Shown here piece by piece: positions 10,601 through 19,507 of a stretch of DNA of 62,000 nt. Every line of letters starts with the position of its first letter. Positions within the stretch are counted from its first letter, which is position 1. Under the pieces are notes generated by a model that had not been told where the DNA came from, did no database searches, and saw only the letters and a list, made by a program, of their open reading frames with translations. Origin of the DNA: Acanthaster planci (lineage: Eukaryota > Echinodermata > Asteroidea > Valvatida > Acanthasteridae); contig NW_019091365.1 in the NCBI RefSeq assembly GCF_001949145.1, positions 586,005 through 648,004 of the forward strand. The letters run 5' to 3'. Both the position numbers and the translations under genes were made by a program.

Positions 10601-12643
10601 TCTTGTGCACCGTAATATATCTATTTCGGGATGCATCAGTTTATTTGAATTAGCACGATCCCACACTTCTTGTTTGAGTTATGGTGCAGATGACGATCAC
10701 AGAAGTGAGTCATCCGAGTATTTCGTTTTGCACGTCTGTAGCTCTGACACACTTCCTCCATTCTATGGAGACCATCAGCCTTTCTAAAAAGGGCGATGGG
10801 GACGAACGAGTGAATTGAGTGTCATGTCAAATTTAGTCCAGTTAATTTAACGATTTTCGTTGAAATCGGTTGGGCTAAAGTGTCTTGCAATCCACTGTTC
10901 TGCTGTGAAAACCTCAGAGCATCCTGTGTACGTAAATAAACCAAAGTTTACGGTAGTCTCGGTTCCAACAGCAAATGCTGAAGAATGAGCTATACAGCAT
11001 TACAGGCCAGTCCGTTCATAAAAGTGGAATTTGGAAACTATTTTTATCTGCACAGCTCAGAATTAGTTTGGGGCTGATAATACGGCAAAAAAATTAATTT
11101 ACACAATGCTATGCTGTACACATCTGTCATAAACTGGACAAAAATTACTAAAAAGGTGTACTAATCCACCGGAAATATAAAACAATTCAAGAAAAAACAC
11201 ATAAACCTTATATTTGCAATATAACAGTGCATACAAAACATGTAGGTGCTTGGAGTACAACCTCGAAGAAGTCCCCCTTCTGTCTTTGGGTTCTTCGTCT
11301 TTATGTTTCCCATGTTTTGCACAAGAAATGTTCTCTTGAAGCCAAAGACCATGCCTAATCTAGCACCCACAACCTGTCCCTTTCGTGCGATCCAGATCTG
11401 CGCGAAACAAACAGGAACCATGCAGGAACCAGTAAGTGCACTGTACAGAAGAGGGCACTTTTTAAACTTTTAAAGTTATCCAAGCTTGCTTGTTGCTGTT
11501 GCCGTCACATTATTCAGCCTGTCTTCATGTTCACTTGAAAAGTGTATTTGGTCTTTAAAACACTTTTGATGAAAGGTTTCTCGCTGGCTTATTGTGGATG
11601 CGATATACTTACACGACAAACTGTTAGCAAAATAATTGATTTTTAATTTCTTTTTTCAATTAGTGCACCATTGAGGTTACGTGCTTAGGACTGGCATCAC
11701 AGTTTTGACCTTGAATTTGACCTTGAATATGCACATATCCACTATGTTAAAGACCAAACGAAAACTTCCAAAATACATATCGAACAAAACAAAAATTGAA
11801 AGTACAATTGTTCAAACATCATGGAGGAATAAGAAATGTTTAAGGTCTGCAGTGAAATAAATGTATTATGGTCCTTTCGTGAACAATATAAAAATATACT
11901 GGCAAATGTAGGCTATCTCCAAAGAGTAAATGGTAGAATTTTCCATCCATGTCTACGATGCTGTATATGCATTTAAATACACTGGCCGAACATAAAGATA
12001 GCTTACTATTAATTCTACTCACTGGGCTGAAAATAGCTCTTTTTTTAAAATCTGACTTAATAATTAATTCGTAATGGCTACAGAAACAAGACAGCTAGAT
12101 CTCAAAAGAGAGCCATTTGTGTGTAAGGCTATATATTTCCCAACTCCCTAGATCATGATCTTCAAAGTTCAAATACACTGCATCAAGGTTGTATCACTGA
12201 CAACGATTTTGCCATGAACGGCTCATTCAAGCAGTCACTCATAGTTTCGACAAAACGGAACATACCCGTTTCAGATAAAGAACGCGCGCTCATTTCAGAG
12301 CGGTGTATATGTAGCGCGCAATGAACCCCGCCCATGGACTATGCATGTCACACGCCAAATGCGCGCTCTGAGACCTGGAGGAGAACTGCTCAACTGCATT
12401 ATGTGAGCCATGTTGCGGCTGAAGAACTGGGCTCTGCTTTCCGCTTCAACCCGGCCCTGGGATGGAATACAGGCACACAAGGGAGATCAAGCACTCCTAC
12501 ATTTCCTTACGTTAAATAAAATAATTAACAGAATTGAAGAAGGTGTCTGTCTCCTTACCGATGGCGTTCCCAGCTCTAACGAGCAGTATCAAAATTCCGA
12601 CAGCACAAGTGATACCCGGATGAGAACACAGAGAAATCGCCAT
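7188..12643 (-). CDS. gene A: CUB-LDLa single-pass membrane protein with YPAGQPA-repeat tail
   Basis: Four coding exons join in frame: 12643-12559, 9491-9114, 8096-7983 and 7615-7188. All introns are phase 1 and GT-AG. They give 334 residues. Residues 1-28 form a signal peptide with a hydrophobic core (AVGILILLV). Residues about 35-145 are a CUB domain with four cysteines (NCGG, DCKL, KCKQD, ICGT) and the CKQDYLGVYEG calcium-site strand. Residues about 157-192 are an LDLa module in which cysteines 4 and 6 are both Phe. A membrane helix lies at about 208-228, followed by basic residues. The tail of about 105 residues ends in seven YPAGQPA-type heptads. A CUB plus LDLa plus helix layout is that of nematode MIG-13, and more distantly Neto and LRP12, which act as surface co-receptors. 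The ligand is unknown. The gene is head to head with gene B, 3.9 kb away. The model was assembled by hand and has no transcript support. Confidence 0.87.
7219..7365 (-). repeat. 21-bp coding tandem repeat (heptad AYPAGQP)
   Basis: The tail of gene A is built from seven 21-bp units, each encoding a version of AYPAGQP. The central four are identical at the protein level and nearly identical in DNA (CCGGCAGGGTACGCCGGTTG on the plus strand). This points to recent unit duplication and likely length polymorphism. Confidence 0.9.
7983..8096 (-). CDS. gene A exon 3 (LDLa module, two cysteines replaced)
   Basis: The exon is 114 nt, phase 1 on both sides, the same length as exon 3 of gene B. The LDLa core has cysteines 1, 2, 3 and 5 and the GDNSDE calcium box. 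LKF and TLF replace the cysteine 4 and cysteine 6 positions. Confidence 0.9.
8200..8860. repeat. ACTTGAGTC-rich intronic repeat in gene A intron 2
   Basis: The intron contains several copies of partly palindromic words such as ACTCAACTTGAGTCC and GACTCGACTTGAG, with related ACTCAAGTC words near 8830. They lie on both sides of a 25-bp minisatellite. The same words recur in intron 1 of gene B at 16785-16870, so this is an interspersed family. Confidence 0.55.
8405..8527. repeat. 25-bp minisatellite, about five units
   Basis: The unit is GACTTACAGAGCGGCTCTTT followed by GCAAT. It is repeated about five times, with a few substitutions in the last copies. It lies inside gene A intron 2. Confidence 0.9.
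9114..9491 (-). CDS. gene A exon 2 (CUB domain)
   Basis: The acceptor CTTTGCAG precedes 9491, and the donor GTAAGT follows 9114. The exon is 378 nt, phase 1 on both sides, and encodes one complete CUB domain with four cysteines. Confidence 0.92.
9889..9950 (+). repeat. short dispersed repeat, copy 1
   Basis: The block CCAGACAAGTGAGGGCGCTG, followed by ATCAGGGAAGACGCTG, is closely matched at 54459-54520. It lies in gene A intron 1, next to the possible MITE at 9961. Confidence 0.5.
9961..10425. mobile_element. possible MITE-like element with imperfect terminal inverted repeats
   Basis: The left end has CCGAATAGGGAAGGGCTGAT. The right end, reverse complemented, has CCGAATAGGG, six extra bases, then GAAGGGCTGATG. 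The interval is about 460 bp with no coding capacity. I found no clear target-site duplication. It lies in gene A intron 1. Confidence 0.42.
12559..12643 (-). CDS. gene A exon 1 (signal peptide)
   Basis: ATG is at 12643-12641. The 28 codons encode a secretory signal (MAISLCSHPGITC, then AVGILILLV). The exon ends in phase 1 before a GTAAGG donor. It ends ATC-G, like exon 1 of gene B. Confidence 0.8.
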
Positions 12644-13084
12644 GTTGATAAATTATTTCCCTGATTCTAGACTTTCGAGACGAATTTTCTCGCTGAAGAC
12701 ACTCAGAACAAAGAGGTAGAACAAAGACACCGGGGCTGAAATTGTTAGAAATGTAGTACGCGCATGGGTGACCTTACGCTTTCGGTTTGTCGCTGTGTCG
12801 ATCCAGCGAGTTCATGTTCACTGTTTTATAGACCGGAACATGGACGAGATTATAATCACATTATAATTATCCGCACGGTACCCAAGCTTTGCCTCCGATA
12901 CTCTGTAAGCATAATAGCACACAGGTCGCGGAGGAATGTTCATGTATAGAATAATTGGTCAGCTGTCTGACCGGAACAAGAATTATTATAATTTCTGCTC
13001 ACAGGCCATCGAGAACGGGTAATTGTGTGTTTGTAGTGGAAAACGAAATGATAGTGATGGATGACACTTTCTTTATCATCTGAT

Positions 13085-13320
13085 AGGTGGAAAGGCTTGC
13101 GGTACGCAGTACCATGCGAAGGAATATATCTCTCTTATGAGTATGTGTGGTTCAGAAAAAGAGCAGGGAGTATACTCAGTGTCAGTCTCCTGACGACGGA
13201 CACTGAGCACGCAGTCCGATTCGTTGAGTATACTCCCGGTTCTCTTTCTGAACCACACATACTCGTATAAATAAGAGAGATATATTCCTTCGCATGGTGC
13301 TACCACAAGCCTTTCCACCT
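13085..13320. repeat. 236-bp fold-back (long inverted repeat)
   Basis: The left arm starts AGGTGGAAAGGCTTGCGGTA and continues through CATGCGAAGGAATATATCTC and GTATGTGTGGTTCAGAAA. The right arm, read in reverse complement from 13320, starts AGGTGGAAAGGCTTGTGGTA and follows the same order. Arms of about 90 bp surround a spacer that itself contains a CAGTGTC...GACACTG pair. No coding is involved. It could be a fold-back transposon remnant or a source of hairpin RNA. Confidence 0.88.
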
Positions 13321-13492
13321 GTTGCTGTCCTTCACCATGAATAGCCTGAAATCCCATCTGACTTTCTCCTTTTGACTTTGGGTGGACAGCTGAGGTATGT
13401 TGGGTGCACACGGACATCACCCAACGTAGAATGCAGACAGTTGTCATCAGATTCATCCATTCTTTCAAGTGACACAGTGCTCAGAGAAACTT

Positions 13493-13519
13493 CAGGTTAA
13501 GCTGTGTTTCAGCTTAACC
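13493..13519. repeat. small perfect hairpin
   Basis: AGGTTAAGCTG and its reverse complement CAGCTTAACCT are separated by five bases. It lies in the A-B intergenic region. Its function is unknown. Confidence 0.7.
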
Positions 13520-13792
13520 TTAAGTATTGTTAAAACAACACTTTTAGTGTTATCAGAGGTCTACACCAAAATGTGTTACTTTAACACCGCTGATGTTATT
13601 TTTTACTCTTACAAGACTTGTTACAATGCACTAAAAATTTTAGCACATGGGAAAAGTATTGGAATGATCTTCTAACAGCACCGGATTTTTTTGCAGTGTG
13701 TAAAAAATAAAAAATAAAAAAATATGCAGCTTGGCCACCCGACTCCCCTCGGAAAAAATTTCTGAATCTGCCTCTGCTATCAAGGCGCGGTA

Positions 13793-14121
13793 GATCCGCT
13801 GCTAAATTGCATGTAACTTCGGACATCAGATTAGTTCGTTCAGCTAGCAGTCTGACCGCGGGAAATCTCAATCCCTTGTCTCTAGCTTTCACCTTCTTTC
13901 GCGATTATTGAAGTTTACCCATTCTCGGAATTGTACATGTACCTTCAGTGTTTTTGCTGCTCTCCATCTTGGGGAGAAATGGCGGAATTCGACGCTTACG
14001 AGGGGGAGAGCTTCCGCAATGTGGCTCAGGCAGGCTGTGGCATCATCATTAATTTTGCACAGCGCAAAGCGTGTGATCAGTGAACCGCATCCACACAGGC
14101 ACTTTTGCCAACATTAAGGCC
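13793..14121 (+). repeat. dispersed repeat, copy 2
   Basis: This is the counterpart of the element at 175-540, in opposite orientation. Shared blocks run in the same order over about 320 bp, including CAGCTAGCAGTCTGACCGC and GGAGAGCTTCCGCAATG. It is diverged and non-coding. Confidence 0.6.
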
Positions 14122-16539
14122 TGGTGCAAAATTCGCAGTAATCCTTTTCCGTTGGCATATGAGAGGATAAAAACTGCGGGTGCTGTTGAAAACTCTTTAA
14201 TTTCCCGATGGGAAATCCGGGTAAAACTCGTAAGGGTAATTAATGTATTCAGTGCAGTGGCTAAGCTTTAATTTCCCTCTCTGATTAAGGTACCACAATC
14301 AATGATTCCCTTTGCTGCGCCTTGGCGTTTCCAAAATGTGAAAAAATAATATCAATTCGAAAATGTTTACGGCTATTAAATAAAGCAGATGACAAAATGA
14401 AACAAACAGAGGAAAGAACACGTCATTGGGTGTGCAGGTATTAAAACACTGCATGCTGGCATTGATGTAAAATACAATGGTGTAAAATTGAAAAGGGGGG
14501 TTAAGAGGGGAACAGAAAAATGCACAGAGACGTTCCACGCACGAAAATATGACTGGTGCCTTGCGGTGTTTACAGTTGTACGTTCTGTGTCTAAACTAGG
14601 CTGGTTTACTGCATGTAACGCCCGGAAATCATCATGTTCGTCGTCTGGATGAGTTTCAAGGTCCAATGATACAAGAAGACGGATATCTGGCGGAAACTAG
14701 TCCGTCGTCGAGAACTGATCGGCATAACACCGGAGGAATAAATCTAGGAATTATCTACCCCCATTGTTTACCTTTTTTCTCAGAGCAAGGGGTCGAATAT
14801 TGCATAGGCCTATTTCATCATTAGTTCTAATGCATTCATCCCTTTAAATGTAAATGGATCCATGCGACAAGGCAGTACTATATTTAAAAAAAATCAGTGT
14901 TACCACTATTCGGTATTCCACAAATTCTATTCCATAGAACCACTAAGTATGTCGCTGGGCAGAACTTAACGCTCTGTTTTCTAAACGCAGCCGTGCATCG
15001 GCTTTGACATAACTTCAAGTTAGCCATAGCTGTTCGACGAATGCTCATTGCTTGTCGTCAGCTGGGGGTCAGGTTTACGGTGAAATTGATTGCGTCATAG
15101 GTTCCTTAGAAACGATTCATTTTGGCGTCTTCCACTGTATAGTGGGGGTAGTCCGTAGAAACCATGAATGATTTAATTGAATGCGTGCCTTCATATAGCC
15201 ATTATTCTGAAGTGATTGAATCTGATGTGATGTATTTACAGAGGAAGTTTTTGAAATGCGAAGAAAATAGAAGAAAATTCAAGGTGGAAATTTAGATTTT
15301 TTTCTCTCTCAAAAATTATCCCTCTTGTTTGAATGTCGTGCTGGCCTTGCTGCGTGTCAACAACATATCCAAGATGGCGTCTTACACTTACCTACAGAGT
15401 GTGTGATTTTCCTGCTTTTGTAAAAATGATCGACTTCAAAGTCTCAAAACATCAGGAATGATCAAGTTTGGGTTTTCTGAGGTTTATTGTACTGAATATT
15501 GCGAGGTAATGTATAGCCTTAATATTGAAACGGCGTTTCATATACTTGAATTTGAGAGTGGTGGTTGTTCGATGTTCGTTGTGGTATGGTGGTGGGAGGT
15601 TAGTTGGGCCTTTACCTCCTCCTCGTTCGACGTTCGTCATTCAATGTTGGACAAATTACCGTTTGATATTTCAACGTTGAATAAGTAACCGTTTGACATT
15701 CTAGATGCACATCCTTAAAAGTGATGGAGTGCAAAAGGGATAAAAACAAACTATACCTACAGCATTTCAGGGTTTGTTTGACCCCAAAAATCCCCATCAT
15801 GCCCCGGGTTGCAAGGAGTCGTCTGCGATTGAGGAAAAGAACACATCAGATTCAGTGTAATCTCTAGGCGGAGCATGGGGTTTGGGTATTTGATTTTGAT
15901 TGGAGAAAAGTATGGTGCGATGTATTCACTTTTCCACTCTGGTTTGCAAGTGAAGAACTCCACCAACAAGACAAGTTAATTTCATCAAAGCTATTTTGAC
16001 CATGGAAATCTGCCATTGCCCGGTTGAAATGGAGGCAACGAGGTTGCTAAAGTTACAGAAGCACTCTAAAAAAAAAACAAGTTTAGAGCTGGGGGCGTGG
16101 GATTGATATCTTTTCGATGGACTGAAATAGTTTTAGTGAAATGGCAAGTATATAAATAATAAAAAAACTGTTTTATTTCCTCAAATAATTATACTGCCGT
16201 AAAAAACCATTGCCTACATTTCATGGCTTGTTTGATCCCGAAGAACCCGTACGCTAGGTTCCCTCTACGGGAGACAGTTGCTTGTGTATACACGTACATC
16301 ATTGTAAAATGGCATGTAGAATGTAAATTGGGTACATTTAATAATCATATACCTAATGGAACTCTTTCTGGCAGTTGTGTTTAGAAAAGCAGGGCACCAC
16401 CGTCGGATAATGGTGAGACTGTCTTTTTGATTCTGAAAAGGTTTAGAAGAACCTGCCACCTCAGAGAATATTCTCAAAATTACATTTTATAGGCCTACAG
16501 ACCGTGGCGGAACTAAGCAGAGAGAACTTGGCAATCAGT

Positions 16540-16609
16540 ATGAAGGTGGTGCTTCTACTGGTCAGCTTCTGTCTTCTGATTGGGCGATATGAGTGTGCCC
16601 TGCCCATCG
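16540..16609 (+). CDS. gene B exon 1 (signal peptide)
   Basis: ATG at 16540 starts 23 codons of hydrophobic leader. The exon ends ATC-G before GTAAGT, in phase 1. Confidence 0.85.
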
Positions 16610-19507
16610 GTAAGTGAAGTGCCTATTAATCATGATCATAGTACTTGGCCACTGTATGGGATTAGTTGCACATGGTACCATGTTTATCACCTGGACGCAT
16701 GCATCACTGCAATGCTCATACCATTGCCGCATTCCTTCTACAGTGACAGCATTTGCCCACACTGACGTTTGTCATTGAGTTGAATGTTTAGACTCGAGTC
16801 AAGTTATTTAGCCATTGTGACTTGAGTCGAGTCATATTATTAAAAAACTGTTACTCATTTATGGTCATTAAAAATTTGTCATTCACAAACATGCCTTCCG
16901 CTTTGGCTTTCAATGAAAGTGCAAACTGAGCCCATTTATCAAGTGAAAGATAAAAGCATTTTACAAGTTGTGGTATTTGTTATGAAGTGCAGGAGAACTC
17001 GCACGTGGACATCTCTACTTGGTCCCTGCAGTGGCATATCAGCCATAAGAAAGCAATAAATGGCCCTTGAAAGACTAATTTACTAGGAATTTTTTTTAAC
17101 CGGGCTCACGCACACACCCAACACAAACGCAAAGACTATACATTCAAACAGAAATTTGTCCCAAGTGTTCAGGGAATCCTGCACCAAATGCGTAAAGCCT
17201 GTGCAGGCTCATGATGAGTTTACACCAAAGGACCATCGTCTCTGAGCAAAAATTCCCTCCCTTGTTCCTTGCTCTTCCGCACTCCAGTGCACCTGGCCGA
17301 CAGCTGCAACAGCACAGTGCAGGCCAGCAACGGTGGCTTCATCGAGCCGGACAAACGCCTGCTGTACAACAGCAACCTGGACTGCACCGTGGTGCTGACT
17401 GCCGAGCAGGGCAGCCGCTTCCTGCTGCGCTTCTACCGCTTCAACCTGGAGGAGCCAGTCGGCGGCAGCTGCGTGGACCACCTGACCATTTACGACGGAC
17501 TGGATAGGCTCAGCCCGCTGTCCGGGGCCCTCTGTGGCCGGACCAAGGTGGACGACATTGTATCAAGCAGCAACAGTATCACCTTGGACTTTGTGACAGA
17601 CGAAGACGGGAGCACAAACGGTTTTGAGATATTCTACTCAATTTTCACTGATGGTAAGTTGAAAATCAATATGCCTTGAAATCTAAAAAGCTCAAACTTT
17701 AATATTACCTAGCTGCCTAGAAAACTTAGCAGAGAATATTCAGATATAAGAAGGTTCAAAATTCAAGTTAAAATTACAGTCAAGCAGTTTAAAAGTAAGA
17801 CCTTTGTCTCTGCTTAATTATCTTAGCCTGTTACATATATTATCATTAATTATTTCTGGTAATGACACTAAAGATTCTTCAAAAAGTGCCCTAGGCACTG
17901 CAGCTCGCGAGCCTCAAGAAACCTGTAAAGAGGAGTCAATGAGAAGCAGTCACAGTTTCAGAGGTTCAGAGGTGGGAGGAAAACCCCAGAAGGCTTTGTC
18001 AGGCATGCCAGTCGCACAAGGCAGGCTGCAGCTGTGTATTTAGGACTAATGGATTCAATCTTGTGTGATCCCCTCTTGTAGCTCCTTGCACTATTGATCA
18101 GTTTGCCTGCAGCAACAGCAGGTGCATTGACGCTGCATTGAAGTGTGACAGCTACAACATGTGCGGTGACAACAGCGACGAGACAGACTGTGACGGTAAG
18201 GGAGTGTTTCCTGACTCGGAACATTTCTGCTCCTTTTTGAAACTCTGTATTTCCTCCGTTGAAGTACGCAATTCACAGGCAACAGTTTTATTCAGATCAG
18301 TTTTCTGCCAGAGCAGTTGATTTTTCTGTGTTTTTAATTTTTCTCCCCAAAGTTTGGGAATAATTGGAAAATTCGACATCGTGCAGCTCCAAATGTGCCC
18401 ATCTGAAATTGAACCCTGCCTGACTTGTACGTATGGATCAGCCCAGGTTCACATGCTGACTTTGTTTCTATTCAAAACTTAAAACCGTGTCTGATCGAAC
18501 TCGAGGCAAAAAGCACTGAGATAGAAATTTAATCAGCAACTGGAATTTATTTGCCCTGAACTTGGCCTGGAAATATCATGGGTGAAACTTTCTGTTGTTG
18601 AATTATCCAAGTGTGATGTTATTTCAACTGGAAGTATGTTGTGGCGCCCTCTGCTGTTCAGTCATAGCCACCTCGAGTGTGCCACGCTTTGTAAGTTAAA
18701 ATCAACATGAAGCAAATTATAAAGGAACATAAAGGTATTGTGGGATCGCATTTCTGACCATTTCTTACCTTTTTGATGTCATTTATCATCATGCTCTAGT
18801 TCATTTATCATCATGCTCTAGTTCAATCCCTGCAAAATATTTTCACTTAAACAAAAGCTCTGACGTAAGTAAATGATATCTTGCGACAACCATACAAGCA
18901 GTGCCTGCAGGTGATGATTAGAGTTGTTCTAAAAATATACATTTATTACGACTAAAGATCACATCTGTGATACCCAATATTTCAAGTATCAAGAGGTCAT
19001 TCTTTTTTTAAGTGGTAGAGAGTGTTGAGTGAAGAGTTATTCCATACCAAAAGACAAAGTATTCCTATGTACTTATTTCACTTTGTTATGTGCAAGATTG
19101 AGATTAAGGACAATACCGGTTATAGAATTTATGGAAGTATCTAAGGCCAATTTCAAAAACTGTCTGTATTTAAAAATAAATTCAGTTTTGTTTTGCACAG
19201 TGGTTTGTTATTTGTTTAAAGTGTGGAACAGTGCATGTTTTGCCTTTGACTGTTTGGACAAATTCCTCTGCTATCTGCAGATGTTGTGGCCGAGGACACT
19301 GGTTTGAGTGCGGCCGCCATTGCAGGTATTGTAGCTGGTTCCCTGTGTCTCATTCTCCTCATCATGGGGGTGATCCGGGCAATCATACACAAGTACCAGT
19401 CAAACCAACTGCTCAAGCAGCTGATGGACGAGATGAGCAAACAGCCCACGTCCAACGAGTACTCGGACAAGGACTTCTGGGGAGACAGCAAGCCCATTGA
19501 CCAGTAG
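16540..19507 (+). CDS. gene B: CUB-LDLa single-pass membrane protein with short acidic tail
   Basis: Four exons join in frame: 16540-16609, 17288-17653, 18082-18195 and 19281-19507. All introns are phase 1 with GT-AG borders. They give 258 residues. Residues 1-20 are a signal peptide ([15 protein letters not shown]). A CUB domain covers about 29-140 with four cysteines ([25 protein letters not shown]). A complete six-cysteine LDLa module (148-182) carries the [10 protein letters not shown] calcium box. A membrane helix spans about 194-215. The 43-residue tail starts basic and ends acidic and polar ([17 protein letters not shown]). The extracellular plan, intron phases and 114-nt third exon match gene A, so the two are paralogues. 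The role is probably surface binding or a co-receptor, by analogy with MIG-13/Neto-type proteins; the ligand and partner are unknown. It is divergent from gene A and convergent with gene C. Confidence 0.9.
16785..16870. repeat. ACTTGAGTC-rich repeat in gene B intron 1
   Basis: GACTCGAGTCAAGT and GACTTGAGTCGAGTCA lie in opposite orientation about 40 bases apart. They resemble the words repeated in gene A intron 2 (8200-8860). Confidence 0.5.
17288..17653 (+). CDS. gene B exon 2 (CUB domain)
   Basis: The acceptor CTTCCGCACTCCAG precedes 17288, and the donor GTAAGT follows 17653. The exon is 366 nt, phase 1 on both sides, and holds one CUB domain with all four cysteines and the [10 protein letters not shown] strand. 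It is more GC-rich than its flanks. Confidence 0.93.
18082..18195 (+). CDS. gene B exon 3 (LDLa module)
   Basis: The exon is 114 nt, phase 1 on both sides, with acceptor CCCCTCTTGTAG and donor GTAAGG. It holds six cysteines in the order C-FAC-RC-LKC-MC-DC and an intact DNSDE calcium motif. Confidence 0.95.
19281..19507 (+). CDS. gene B exon 4 (membrane helix and tail)
   Basis: The acceptor CTGCTATCTGCAG precedes 19281. The exon encodes [20 protein letters not shown] as the membrane helix, then a 43-residue cytoplasmic tail ending PIDQ before the TAG stop. Confidence 0.92.

Larger units (their letters stand above)
12644..16539. other. intergenic region between divergent genes A and B
   Basis: This 3.9-kb region separates the start codons of two head-to-head CUB-LDLa genes, so it should hold both promoters. 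I see no clear TATA box next to either start. It contains the fold-back at 13085, a small palindrome at 13493 and a dispersed repeat copy at 13793. The remaining open frames are short and without domains. Confidence 0.5.
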
